The translations under genes were made by a program, and so were the position numbers. A stretch of 64,000 nucleotides of DNA, taken from NCBI RefSeq assembly GCF_009828775.2, contig NZ_WTSY02000001.1:57351-121350 (forward strand). The letters are read 5' to 3'. This document shows positions 27,737-36,801 of the stretch, one piece after another (the stretch's first letter is position 1; each line of letters begins with the position of its first letter). The notes beneath the pieces were generated by a model. The model searched no databases. It saw only the letters and a program-made list of their open reading frames with translations, and was not told the origin of the DNA. The DNA comes from Erysipelothrix aquatica (lineage in GTDB: Bacteria > Bacillota_I > Bacilli_A > Erysipelotrichales > Erysipelotrichaceae).

Positions 27737-28453
27737 ATGATTGCTATTCAAAATGTATCAAAGACTTACAGCGGAGAACACAAAGCCGTTGATGATTTAA
27801 CATTAACAATCCAACCAGGGGAAATTGTTGGATTTATCGGACCAAATGGTGCTGGAAAAACAACAACCATTAAGATGCTTACAGGGATTCTTGCTCCGGA
27901 TTCGGGGAATATCGAGATCAATGGTTACAATATCTTTAGTGATCCTATCCACGCAAAACAACAATTTGGATATGTATCTGATGATCCAAACGCTTTCTTA
28001 AAATTGAAAGGCATCGAGTACTTAAACTTTGTCGCTGATATGTACGGAGTCGATACTCAGTTACGTCAAGAACGAATTCGTCATTATTCTGAATTATTAA
28101 AAATGGAAGAAGCACTCGGAGATCGTATTGACTCGTATTCACATGGAATGCGTCAAAAAATGATGGTTATGGGTGTCTTAATTCATGATCCATACCTGTT
28201 GATTTTAGATGAACCACTTACAGGACTCGACCCTCAATCTTCATATGTTCTCAAGCAATTAATGCGTGAGCGCGCTAATCAACAAAAATCAGTCTTCTTT
28301 TCGACACACGTCCTGGAGGTTGCAGAAAAACTATGTGATCGCATTGCAATCATTAATCATGGAAAAATCGTCTATACCGGTATCCTTGAAGACTTGAAAG
28401 CACAGTATGATGAACTTTCACTTGAAGAAATCTTCTTGGAGCTTACCAAATGA
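27737..28453 (+). CDS. ABC transporter ATP-binding protein
   Basis: This 238-residue ATPase energises the permease encoded next. Walker A is GPNGAGKTTT (about 35-44), the Q-loop region reads FGYVSDD, the signature is YSHGMRQKMM, Walker B is LLILDEPLTGLD and the H-loop is STHVLE. The atypical signature (SHGMRQ in place of LSGGQ) is common in ABC-2 type exporters. The gene overlaps the permease by 4 bases. The exported substrate is unknown. Confidence 0.9.
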   Translation: MIAIQNVSKTYSGEHKAVDDLTLTIQPGEIVGFIGPNGAGKTTTIKMLTGILAPDSGNIEINGYNIFSDPIHAKQQFGYVSDDPNAFLKLKGIEYLNFVADMYGVDTQLRQERIRHYSELLKMEEALGDRIDSYSHGMRQKMMVMGVLIHDPYLLILDEPLTGLDPQSSYVLKQLMRERANQQKSVFFSTHVLEVAEKLCDRIAIINHGKIVYTGILEDLKAQYDELSLEEIFLELTK

Positions 28454-30150
28454 TAAGTCGTATCATCACTTTGACTCGAGTGCTCCTTAAAACATCGCGC
28501 GATCAGATTATGCAAACTGGCCTCAGTCAACGTAAAAAGAAAAAGAACAAGCGTATGTCCTCTGTGGGACGTAAAATTCTATTCGGAATTCTCTATCTGT
28601 ATATCTTCGGAATTGTCGGATTTTTCTCATACCAACTAATTGCTGCACTCAATGCAGTCGGTCAACCTGGCTTAGCAATCCAAATGTTATTTATTGGAGT
28701 ATCTGTCTATCTATTACTAATGGGAATCATCTTTACACCCACAGTATTCTATTTTTCTAAAGACATAGAGCGGCTCCTCGTTATGCCGATTCGACCACTT
28801 GAGATTGTAAGTGCAAAATTGCTGACAACGTTTGTCCTTATGGTTGAGCAAATGGCAATGTTTACGATTCCCTTTGGAATCGCATACTTTGTTGTTGTGA
28901 ATCCGGGATGGTCTTTCATTCCATTTTACATCCTTGCGAATCTCTTCTTACCCTTATTACCGGTTGCATTATCAGTTGGAATCATTATTATTCTCTTTAC
29001 ATTTATTCCTTTCTTTAAGAATAAAGATATATTTACCTATATATCCATGTTCATTGGATTTGCGATGGTCTTCTTCTTTATATTCGCAATTCAAATTGCG
29101 GATCCAGAGTCATCTTTTAATATCGAACAAATGCTTCTTTCGCTACAATCTGGCGATAACGCACTTGTTAATCTCTTGAGTGGCATCTTCCCAAGTAGCG
29201 ATTTCTTAGCACGAGGTATCGTGAATACCTCCTTATTGTCCATTTTAATTGGAATTGTTATTTCTATCGTAAGTACGATAGCAATTATTTTCTTAACACA
29301 ATTTATGTATTTTAAAGGGGCTATCGGTATTAGCGAAGGTACCGCTAAAAAACGTAAAATGTCACATTCCGAAACCTACAGTGAAAGCATTTCAAAATCA
29401 CAACGCCGGGCTATACTGGAATATGATTTTAAAAATATTTTACGAACACCAACATACATGATGAATTACTTCTTAATCGTATTAATCATGCCTCTCTTTA
29501 TGTTCCTTCCAATATTTCTCAGTGGCGGTTTGGTTGAAATTATGGGTGGTTTACCAATGGTTGCAGACTTCTTCAAACAAATTGATAGTATGCAACTCCT
29601 CATGATTTTCTTTATCGGAGGATTCTTAATCGCATTTTTCATGAGTGCAATGGGAACAATATCGTCCACAGCATTTTCTAGAGAAGGACGCTCAATGCTG
29701 AGCTTCTCAGTCATGCCGATTCCGTTTGAAACACTACTCCAAGCAAAAATCTTACTTGGTACATTAACGATGGTTATCGTTCCACTTCTAATCGGGGTGG
29801 TCGGACTTATTATTGTTAAGGTCCCGGTCTTATCATTTATAGGTTATATGATTGCTGCAGTACTTGCTACTGTCTGTGAGAATACAATCGCAATGGTGAC
29901 TGACGTATACGCACCAAAACTGAACTGGGAAAACGAACAACAAGCCGTTAAGAATAACTTTATGGCGGTTGTCCCAATGTTTGTTATGATGGGGCTATCG
30001 ATTATTAGCGTCTTTATTATCTTAAATACTGAGCTTATTATATCGGCACCTTTAATTACAGTGATGATCGTTGTCTTTGCATTTTTATGCTACAAATGGA
30101 TGATTCGTTTGGGACGCACTCACTTTCCTAAAAAACTCGAAGAATTATAA
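28450..30150 (+). CDS. ABC exporter permease
   Basis: This 566-residue membrane protein has about twelve hydrophobic segments in two halves, separated by a basic cytoplasmic loop (KKRKMSHSETYSES). The N-terminus is also rich in lysine and arginine (QRKKKKNKRM). It resembles putative ABC exporter permeases of Firmicutes of the large ABC-2 class. The substrate is unknown; candidates include peptides, lipids or antimicrobials. It is translated in a 4-base overlap with the ATPase gene. Confidence 0.85.
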   Translation: MISRIITLTRVLLKTSRDQIMQTGLSQRKKKKNKRMSSVGRKILFGILYLYIFGIVGFFSYQLIAALNAVGQPGLAIQMLFIGVSVYLLLMGIIFTPTVFYFSKDIERLLVMPIRPLEIVSAKLLTTFVLMVEQMAMFTIPFGIAYFVVVNPGWSFIPFYILANLFLPLLPVALSVGIIIILFTFIPFFKNKDIFTYISMFIGFAMVFFFIFAIQIADPESSFNIEQMLLSLQSGDNALVNLLSGIFPSSDFLARGIVNTSLLSILIGIVISIVSTIAIIFLTQFMYFKGAIGISEGTAKKRKMSHSETYSESISKSQRRAILEYDFKNILRTPTYMMNYFLIVLIMPLFMFLPIFLSGGLVEIMGGLPMVADFFKQIDSMQLLMIFFIGGFLIAFFMSAMGTISSTAFSREGRSMLSFSVMPIPFETLLQAKILLGTLTMVIVPLLIGVVGLIIVKVPVLSFIGYMIAAVLATVCENTIAMVTDVYAPKLNWENEQQAVKNNFMAVVPMFVMMGLSIISVFIILNTELIISAPLITVMIVVFAFLCYKWMIRLGRTHFPKKLEEL

Positions 30151-30151
30151 G

Positions 30152-30188
30152 AAAAAAAACTGTCAGTTCCGTTATCTGACAGTTTTTA
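30152..30188. terminator. Bidirectional terminator
   Basis: AAACTGTCAG and CTGACAGTTT form the stem between the convergent exporter and hydrolase genes, with A and T runs on the two sides. Confidence 0.8.
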
Positions 30189-31043
30189 TTTTTGTGGAGA
30201 TGTCCTTGCGTTAAGCCACGCAATTGAATCCATGATTACAGTATCACCATCAGGCTCATCATAAAGGACATGATGCATGCCTTCGTACAACTTCCACGAC
30301 TTGTCTTTTGACGAAACCGTATCATAAAAGTGTTTCCCAACACTTGAATGGACTGTTTTATCCAGTGCACCATGCATAATAAAACATGGATAACGATAAT
30401 CTTGAAGTACGTCTAGAAGATAATTAGGCGCTGCAACAAATACCGTATTCACAAATCGCATTGTGTAGTATTTTCGTTGCAATGGATTTTTGCTCGTGAA
30501 AACAAAGTTATCTTCAAGGGTTTCTTTTTTGCGCGGATCATTCAAACTAATTGTATCACCCTTGAATTCAACCCATAGATTTGGAGCAATTTTACCACCT
30601 AAAGACGTTAAATATTTCAAATTTCCTTCGACTGCAGCAACATAACCAACTGCAGGTCCTAGAAAGAGTTGCCCACTAAGCGTATTGGGATACTGAACTC
30701 CAAGCATAGCCGAAACCAACCCACCCATGCTAAACCCAAGTGTAAATAGTGGTATGTGTAGGTTTTCCCTTAAAGCCATGCGAACCATGACATGTAAATC
30801 ATTGACATACGTTTGATAATGATCAAGATCACCCAGTTCAGAAGATGTTTTTCCATGACCACGCATATCATAGCTGTACACTGAATAGTTCTCGGCATTA
30901 AGCATTTTAATATAATGTTCATAATCTCCACTATGATTTGTAAATCCGTGACACATCACAATAGTTCCACGTGGATTTGGAACCAAGTGCTTCATATAAA
31001 ATAGTGAAACATTATCTGAAACATTTAGATAGTCGAACATCAC
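30186..31043 (-). CDS. Alpha/beta hydrolase, lysophospholipase/monoglyceride-lipase-like
   Basis: The 285-residue protein has an alpha/beta hydrolase fold. The nucleophile elbow GFSMGG places the serine near residue 105, the oxyanion region reads VMCHGFTNHSGDY, the acid is probably the aspartate in MHGALDKTV, and the final histidine is in EGMHHVLYDEP. This matches serine-aquapeptidase-hydrolase (Hydrolase_4) lysophospholipases. No signal peptide is seen, so it should act in the cytoplasm or at the inner membrane face. The substrate is inferred from family only. Confidence 0.88.
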   Translation of the reverse strand: MMFDYLNVSDNVSLFYMKHLVPNPRGTIVMCHGFTNHSGDYEHYIKMLNAENYSVYSYDMRGHGKTSSELGDLDHYQTYVNDLHVMVRMALRENLHIPLFTLGFSMGGLVSAMLGVQYPNTLSGQLFLGPAVGYVAAVEGNLKYLTSLGGKIAPNLWVEFKGDTISLNDPRKKETLEDNFVFTSKNPLQRKYYTMRFVNTVFVAAPNYLLDVLQDYRYPCFIMHGALDKTVHSSVGKHFYDTVSSKDKSWKLYEGMHHVLYDEPDGDTVIMDSIAWLNARTSPQK

Positions 31044-31099
31044 AATACCTCCGTTTTCTTTATCATATCACACACCGATTTCATTTACACACTCACACA

Positions 31100-31127
31100 T
31101 AAAAAAACGCCTGATGGCGTCTTTTTA
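31100..31127 (-). terminator. Terminator after the 11-mer repeat protein
   Basis: ACGCC and GGCGT with a four-base loop are followed on the minus strand by a U run; the hairpin overlaps the stop codon. Confidence 0.7.
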
Positions 31128-31343
31128 TTTATTGAATTTTTCTTTGATGTCTTCAACGACATCTTCAGCTTTGTCTTTTAGATTTTCAGCAGTTTTACCA
31201 GCTTTATCGGCTAGCTCATCTGCCTTTTCTTTAAGATCTTCAGCTACATCACTGGCTTTATCTTTAAGTTCGTCGGTGGTTTCGCTTGCTTGATCTTTTG
31301 TTTTTTCTAAAAGTTCTTTTGCTTTATCTACAATATTTTCCAT
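31125..31343 (-). CDS. Small LEA-like 11-mer repeat protein
   Basis: This 72-residue protein is made almost only of A, D, E, K, L and T. Four 11-residue units can be aligned (for example VAEDLKEKADE and LKDKAEDVVED), giving an amphipathic helix as in group 3 late-embryogenesis-abundant proteins and the bacterial YtxH/CsbD-type stress proteins. It has no signal peptide, membrane segment or cysteine. A protective role during desiccation or envelope stress is inferred. It is a single-gene unit with a strong sigma-A-type promoter and a GGGGG ribosome site, so it is probably abundant. Confidence 0.8.
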   Translation of the reverse strand: MENIVDKAKELLEKTKDQASETTDELKDKASDVAEDLKEKADELADKAGKTAENLKDKAEDVVEDIKEKFNK

Positions 31344-31368
31344 ATGTATACCCCCTTTTCATGTTTAA

Positions 31369-31397
31369 ATTATAAGGGATTTGTTAAGAAGTCTCAA
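31369..31397 (-). promoter_or_regulatory. Promoter of the 11-mer repeat protein
   Basis: TTGAGA and TATAAT are spaced by exactly 17 bases on the minus strand. Confidence 0.6.
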
Positions 31398-31429
31398 GTG
31401 TGGTGATTATTTACCATACAATTTTCATC

Positions 31430-32146
31430 TTAAAGTTGTGCATTATGGAAGACATTTTGAACATCTTCGACTTCATCAAGCATGTTAATGAGTTTTTCAA
31501 AATTGGCTTGGTCTTCTTCATCAACCCCAACATACTCATGTGGTAAGAAAGTAATTTCAAGAAGATCAAACGTCACATCTGGTAATAATGTTTCGATTGC
31601 CTCTTTTGCTTTATGGAGGCTAGCAGTATCTACTGTTACTGTAATAGAGCCTTCTTCCAGTTCGATATCTTGAAGATCAACATCATTTTCGAGTAAGACC
31701 TCCATGATTGCTTCGTCGTTATCGAATTCAAATGAAAGAATTCCAACATGGTCATAACCATGCATTACACTACCACTTACACCCATTTTACCTTTGGATT
31801 TTGTGAAGCAGTTGCGCACCTCACTGACAGTACGGTTATCATTGTCCGTTAAACATTCAACAATAAAGGTTGAAGCTCCAGGTCCAAATCCTTCATACGT
31901 TACAGCATGATAACTCTCTTCTGATCCACCTTTAGCTTTTTCAATAGCACGTTTAATGACATCAGCAGGAACTTGTTTTGCACGGGCTTCATCTATAATA
32001 CGTTTCAAGCCAACGTTCATTTCCGGGTCAGGAACCCCTGCCTTCGCAGCCATATAAATCTCTTTTCCATAGCGTGAATAAACTTTTGTTTTAGCTGCGT
32101 TCGTTTTCGCCATGGATGCTTTTCGAACTTCAAATGCGCGTCCCAT
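31430..32146 (-). CDS. YebC/PmpR family protein
   Basis: YebC proteins were first described as transcriptional regulators; some members assist translation of proline-rich stretches. This one has 238 residues, the normal length. The N-terminus MGRAFEVRKASMAKTNAAK and the KAGVPDPEMN and ADVIKRAIEKA stretches are typical, followed by EGFGPG and the three-domain layout. It is 25 bases downstream of pheT on the same strand, so readthrough from pheST is likely. Confidence 0.93.
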   Translation of the reverse strand: MGRAFEVRKASMAKTNAAKTKVYSRYGKEIYMAAKAGVPDPEMNVGLKRIIDEARAKQVPADVIKRAIEKAKGGSEESYHAVTYEGFGPGASTFIVECLTDNDNRTVSEVRNCFTKSKGKMGVSGSVMHGYDHVGILSFEFDNDEAIMEVLLENDVDLQDIELEEGSITVTVDTASLHKAKEAIETLLPDVTFDLLEITFLPHEYVGVDEEDQANFEKLINMLDEVEDVQNVFHNAQL

Positions 32147-32171
32147 AAATTTTCCTCCTCTATTGTCTATG

Positions 32172-34544
32172 TTAACGAATTTCTACATTATATTTTGATA
32201 CAAGTTCTTGCGTAATGGCATCCATTACTTCTTGAACTTCTTCAACCGATAAAGTACGGTTTTGGCCCATTGATAATTTAAATGCAATGGATTGCTTGTC
32301 ACCAAGTTTTTCAGATGTAAACACATCAAATACATTTAATCCAACAAGGTAACGACGGGATGCTTTCTCAATAGATGCACTCAAGTCGCTAACTTTAACA
32401 GACTTCTCGCATAAGATTGCAAGATCTCGTGTAACAATTGGATATTTCGCAACAGGTGCGGCTTTAATTTGACCACGCTTTTGATTGAGAAGGAAGTCCA
32501 AATCAATCTCAACATACATAACATCTTTGAGGTCATGTTTAGATGCAAGTGTTGGATGCACCTGACCAATCACACCAAGATGTTGTCGATTCAAAGTAAT
32601 TTCCGCAGATTTATAAGGATGTAAAACTGATGTATCTACAGTATCTGTACTGAAGCCGATACGTTTTTCGCTAAAGCCGAGTTTATCAAGTAACGACATC
32701 AACATTCCTTTTACGTTAAAGAAATCAATATCCACTGATGACTTTGTCCAGTTTTCACTGAACACTTTTCCTTGGCCAATTATTGCAAGTCGGTATGATG
32801 TTTTGTCTTTCGCCGTAATTGCACTATGTTCGAAATAAAGACCATCAGTTACTTTATGAGCATTGTTATAAGCGACTACTTCCAGCATTGATGGGAATAA
32901 TTGGGTTCGCAAATGTGCACGTTTATCACTCATTGGACTCATGAGTCCAACAGGTTCACCAAGACTTTCGAATCCCTCAGTCATCGCTTTTTCAACTAAA
33001 GTATATGTGTTGGTTTGATAGGCACCAAAACCCAACATAACTGATTCAATTAATCGAATATTTCTTTGGAACGGTGTCAAGTTACCCAAGGTTAAATCCA
33101 TGAGCGGTAATGTTTCTTCAAGAACATCATATCCTACAACGCGGATGACTTCTTCGATTAGGTCCACTTCAATTTCGATATCGTTTCTAAATGAAGGTGC
33201 GGTACATGTAATAACACCGTCCGTAATCGTCGGCGCGAAATAGAGTCGTTCGAATACATCCATCACAACATCTTCCGATAAATGCGTTCCAAGGTAAGCA
33301 TTGATACGGTCAACTGTAATGGATACTTGTTTTGGTTCGTAGGAAATAGATCCATATTGAACTGTCGCTTCAATTTCAGTTGCATCAGCGTATTCAATTA
33401 AGAGCTGCACTGCACGGTCCATTGCTTGGTGTGCCGATAAAGGATCCATAGCTTTTGTGAATCGTGCTGAAGCGTCTGTGTTTACACCAATTCTTGTTGC
33501 AGTTTTTCGTACTGAAACATGATTAAAGCGAGCAGCTTCAATCACAATTCCGCGTGAATTGTCCTGAATCATTGAATTTCCAAGTCCCATGATGCCGGCG
33601 ATTCCAACTGGTGTATCGCCATTCATAATAACGAGGTCTCCTTTGTTCAATGTGTAGGTTTTATCGTCAAGGGCTTCGTAACTTCCTTCAATATCATCAC
33701 GGACGGATAAGTCTTGATTTGCTAAGAAATCGATGTCATAGAAATGAAGTGGTTGACCTGTTTCTAACATAACAAGGTTTGAAATATCAACAACGTTATT
33801 GATTGGCTTAATGCCTGAACCAATCAGTGCTTCACGAATCCAGTCTGGAGATTGGCCTATTGTGACGCTATTGATAACTTTACCCAAGAATAATGGACTT
33901 TTCTCTGTGTATGATGTGATCTTGAGATTTGTTGGTGCGCCACCGGATGCGGCATTCTCAAAAGTTGGTAAGGTCAATGGACGTTTAAAGAGTGCACTCA
34001 CTTCGTGTGCTATCGCGAACATTGATAAGAAATCTGAGCGATTTGGTGTTTGTGACACATCCATAATCTCATCGTCCAAGCCCAATGCTTCTGCTGGGTT
34101 ACTACCTGGTTTAGCTTCTGGTAAAACAACGATGCCTTCTTTTTGCTCATCTGTGAGAAATTTTTCTGCAACTCCTAACTCAGTTAAAGAGCAAATCATT
34201 CCTTTTGATTCGACGCCACGAATTTTAGTTTCTTTGATGGTCAAATCTTTAAGTTCTGCGCCCACAGTCGCAACAACAACGTATTGCCCTTTCGCAATAT
34301 TCGAAGCACCACAGACGATTTGCTCGACATGAGTCCCTAAATCGACTTGAGTGACGTTCAAATGATCACTGTCTGGATGTGGTTCACACTCAAGAACATG
34401 ACCCACTACAAGTTTTGTTCCTTGCAGTAAACTATCGACGCCTTCAACTTCTAATCCAGCATTTGTTAAGGTATCTGCAATTTCTTGAGTTGTAATTCCT
34501 TTAATATCTACATATCTTCCTAATAATTTTCGACTAACTAACAT
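32172..34544 (-). CDS. pheT: Phenylalanine-tRNA ligase beta subunit
   Basis: PheT pairs with PheS in the alpha2-beta2 enzyme that charges tRNA-Phe. At 790 residues it has the full bacterial domain set: an N-terminal tRNA-binding (EMAP-like) OB fold around 40-150, B3/B4 editing region, B5 domain, catalytic-like core and the C-terminal anticodon-binding ferredoxin fold (from about 700). It follows pheS by 9 bases and shares its T-box control. Confidence 0.97.
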   Translation of the reverse strand: MLVSRKLLGRYVDIKGITTQEIADTLTNAGLEVEGVDSLLQGTKLVVGHVLECEPHPDSDHLNVTQVDLGTHVEQIVCGASNIAKGQYVVVATVGAELKDLTIKETKIRGVESKGMICSLTELGVAEKFLTDEQKEGIVVLPEAKPGSNPAEALGLDDEIMDVSQTPNRSDFLSMFAIAHEVSALFKRPLTLPTFENAASGGAPTNLKITSYTEKSPLFLGKVINSVTIGQSPDWIREALIGSGIKPINNVVDISNLVMLETGQPLHFYDIDFLANQDLSVRDDIEGSYEALDDKTYTLNKGDLVIMNGDTPVGIAGIMGLGNSMIQDNSRGIVIEAARFNHVSVRKTATRIGVNTDASARFTKAMDPLSAHQAMDRAVQLLIEYADATEIEATVQYGSISYEPKQVSITVDRINAYLGTHLSEDVVMDVFERLYFAPTITDGVITCTAPSFRNDIEIEVDLIEEVIRVVGYDVLEETLPLMDLTLGNLTPFQRNIRLIESVMLGFGAYQTNTYTLVEKAMTEGFESLGEPVGLMSPMSDKRAHLRTQLFPSMLEVVAYNNAHKVTDGLYFEHSAITAKDKTSYRLAIIGQGKVFSENWTKSSVDIDFFNVKGMLMSLLDKLGFSEKRIGFSTDTVDTSVLHPYKSAEITLNRQHLGVIGQVHPTLASKHDLKDVMYVEIDLDFLLNQKRGQIKAAPVAKYPIVTRDLAILCEKSVKVSDLSASIEKASRRYLVGLNVFDVFTSEKLGDKQSIAFKLSMGQNRTLSVEEVQEVMDAITQELVSKYNVEIR

Positions 34545-34553
34545 AGACTCCTC

Positions 34554-35585
34554 CTACTCGTATCGCTTAAACTGCTCGATAAAGCGCTTATCGTTAATAT
34601 AGAATGATCGAATATCTTCGATTCCATACTTGAGCATGGCAATACGTTCAACACCAGCACCAAATGCAAATCCAGTAAGGGTTTCATCGGTATAACCAGC
34701 ATCTTTCAATACTTGGGGGTGAACCATCCCAGCACCTAAAATCTCAATCCAACCAGTTTGCTTGCAGACATTGCAGCCCTTGCCATCACAAATATGACAA
34801 GATACGTCAACTTCAACTGAAGGTTCAGTAAACTGGAAGTATGACGGACGGAAACGAATCACACGTGACTCCCCAAACATACGCTTCGCAAACAATGATA
34901 AAGTTCCTTTTAAGTCACTCAATGTGATACCATGACCGACAACAAGTCCTTCAATTTGAACAAATTGGTGGGAGTGTGTCGCATCATCATCATCACGTCG
35001 GTAAACTTTTCCAGGGCAAATTACTTTTAACGGAACATGAGGTGCATATGCTTCCAAGGTGCGTGTTTGAATGGCTGTGGTATGCGTACGAAGTAACGTA
35101 TGCTCATCGATGTAGAAAGTGTCTTGCATTTCTCGAGCAGGGTGATCTTGAGGAATATTGGCACGTTCGAAGTTATATAGATCCAATTCAACCTCATCCC
35201 CTTCAACAACTTGATACCCCATTTCACGGAATAGTTCTTCAATTTCTCGTTGAATTGATATGATTGGGTTTTGTGTTCCAATATTAAAGAGCGTTCCAGG
35301 CATAGTTACGTCAATTGCATCAGCTTTCATTTGTTCGTCTAATCGTACTGATTCCAAATGTTGCTGTTTCGCTTTAAGCGCCGAATCAATCGCTTCTTTA
35401 GCTTCATTGACACGTTTTCCAAACAGCGGCTTCTCCTCATTTGAGAGATCTTTCATTGTTCCCATTACTTTGGTTAGATGGCCTTTTTTGCTTAAATATT
35501 CGATACGTACATCATTTAATGCTTCTAATGAATGTGCATGTCCGATTGCTGCAAGACCTTTTTCCATAATTTCTTTTAAGTCCAT
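34554..35585 (-). CDS. pheS: Phenylalanine-tRNA ligase alpha subunit
   Basis: PheS carries the class II active site for phenylalanine activation. The 343-residue protein has an N-terminal coiled-coil arm (1 to about 90), motif 2 around the VYRRDDDDATHSHQFVQIEGL stretch and motif 3 in AFGAGVERIAML. The GAGM region that selects phenylalanine over p-chloro-phenylalanine is also present (ILGAGMV). It has an AGGAGG site and is the first gene after the T-box. Confidence 0.97.
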   Translation of the reverse strand: MDLKEIMEKGLAAIGHAHSLEALNDVRIEYLSKKGHLTKVMGTMKDLSNEEKPLFGKRVNEAKEAIDSALKAKQQHLESVRLDEQMKADAIDVTMPGTLFNIGTQNPIISIQREIEELFREMGYQVVEGDEVELDLYNFERANIPQDHPAREMQDTFYIDEHTLLRTHTTAIQTRTLEAYAPHVPLKVICPGKVYRRDDDDATHSHQFVQIEGLVVGHGITLSDLKGTLSLFAKRMFGESRVIRFRPSYFQFTEPSVEVDVSCHICDGKGCNVCKQTGWIEILGAGMVHPQVLKDAGYTDETLTGFAFGAGVERIAMLKYGIEDIRSFYINDKRFIEQFKRYE

Positions 35586-35590
35586 AATTT

Positions 35591-35815
35591 CCTCCTAAAA
35601 TATAAAAAAGTACCACACGTCCAGGAACGTCAAGCGCGGTACCATCCTGATTTATACTAATGTATACATCTCTAAAGTTTTTAACGCAAACAACACGGAA
35701 GTGATTAGCTTCTCTTCAAGGTGAATTCACAACAGTTTAATTCCTAGGTCTCATCATCCTAAGTTTCTGTAAATTAAAGGGTGTTATTACTATTCCTCTT
35801 CAACGATTTATATCG
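35591..35815 (-). promoter_or_regulatory. T-box riboswitch controlling pheST, specifier UUC
   Basis: The leader contains the T-box consensus AGGATGGTACCGCG (complement of 35635-35648), which pairs with the uncharged tRNA acceptor end. Stem I shows GAAGAGGAATAGTAA near its base. In the specifier region GTGAATTCACC the codon UUC at 35725-35723 matches phenylalanine. A terminator hairpin starting at GTACCGCG, with GTGGTAC and six T residues (35605-35641), competes with the antiterminator. This leader explains most of the 311-base gap between pheS and the VanW-like gene. Confidence 0.93.
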
Positions 35816-35820
35816 AATCA

Positions 35821-35849
35821 ATTATACCTAATTCACTGGTATTAATCAA
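35821..35849 (-). promoter_or_regulatory. pheST promoter
   Basis: TTGATT and TATAAT are spaced by 17 bases just before the T-box leader. A small inverted repeat (CAAGGA/TCCTTG) overlaps the -35 box. Confidence 0.65.
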
Positions 35850-35896
35850 GGATGTTTCCTTGTTTACCACTTATCTAACGCATTAAAAACAATGTC

Positions 35897-36733
35897 CTAA
35901 CTTACAACTTCATTAGTCATCCCATCAACAGGTACAGGAATTAAATCATAATCGTACATAACCCGTGCATGATTCCTTTTTAGTAATTCTCTTTTTAATT
36001 GAATTCCTGTAGTTTTATCATTCATGATTCGGTAAATTTCATTTTTTCGGTAAACAACCCCATCCTCCATTACAAAGACTTCATTTTCACACCGGACGTG
36101 ATATTTCATCGGGAGCGGATTTGAACAGTAGATTTCACCATTTAAATACGTATCATCACACCATACGCATAATTGATATGTATTTTCTGTTTCGTTTTTA
36201 AAACAGTAATCAAGATAATTGTAGTAAATTGATGTTCCAATTCCAAATGGAACTTGGCGTTTATAATCCGGAAACAAATCAAAACGATCATGTGAATGAT
36301 ATTCTGTAACTGTTAGAGGTGTGTGCAAAACAATCCAATGTAATAGATTGGTGAATTGACACATGCCACCACCATAGTCCTGAGATATCCGATCGTTTGA
36401 TATGGTCACACCCTCAAGATACCCTCTTCGTGAAGATTGTGGTCCAACAAGGCTCCAAAAAGAAAAGGTTTCTTGAGGACGAATTAGAATATTCGTGATT
36501 TTTGGTGCAGCGATGCCAAGGTTAATTTTTTTATTGGCTTGGAGCTGCAGGTTCGTATTTCCTAGCTTTCTCATTATTAATGACTTATGACTATAAATTT
36601 TATAAGGTAACAGTTTATCGGAAAATGTTTTAGCATAACGATTAGAATCAAAAAAATTGCGAGCATGTCGCTTAAAGATATGACCTTTCACAGCAATCTT
36701 GAACGTGATCGGTGAAATACTTGAAAATCGCAT
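35897..36733 (-). CDS. VanW family protein
   Basis: From the ATG with a GGGAGGT site the protein has 278 residues. It contains the VanW-domain hallmark GGGMCQFTNLLHW and a preceding PQETFSFWSLVGP stretch. VanW was named from vanB glycopeptide-resistance clusters, but stand-alone members are widespread and their function is unknown. No vanH/A/X-type genes are nearby, so this is not evidence for vancomycin resistance. There is no clear signal peptide. The gene lies between the metal importer and pheST. Confidence 0.85.
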   Translation of the reverse strand: MRFSSISPITFKIAVKGHIFKRHARNFFDSNRYAKTFSDKLLPYKIYSHKSLIMRKLGNTNLQLQANKKINLGIAAPKITNILIRPQETFSFWSLVGPQSSRRGYLEGVTISNDRISQDYGGGMCQFTNLLHWIVLHTPLTVTEYHSHDRFDLFPDYKRQVPFGIGTSIYYNYLDYCFKNETENTYQLCVWCDDTYLNGEIYCSNPLPMKYHVRCENEVFVMEDGVVYRKNEIYRIMNDKTTGIQLKRELLKRNHARVMYDYDLIPVPVDGMTNEVVS

Positions 36734-36746
36734 GGTGACCTCCCAA

Positions 36747-36782
36747 TAAAAAAAGTGTAAATCATATTGTAATTTACACTTA
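36747..36782 (-). terminator. Hairpin terminator after the metal ABC operon
   Basis: AGTGTAAAT and ATTTACACT form a 9-base-pair stem followed on the minus strand by seven T residues, between the permease stop and the VanW-like start. It may also reduce readthrough into the VanW-like gene. Confidence 0.7.
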
Positions 36783-36801
36783 CACTTATAGTATATCATA
36801 G

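Noticed and set aside
35847..35862. CAAGGA/TCCTTG hairpin as terminator of the VanW-like gene
   Set aside because: The stem is short and not followed by a U run; it overlaps the pheST -35 box instead.
35897..36733. Vancomycin resistance locus suggested by the VanW-like gene
   Set aside because: VanW-domain proteins are widespread; no ligase, dehydrogenase or dipeptidase genes of a van cluster are present.
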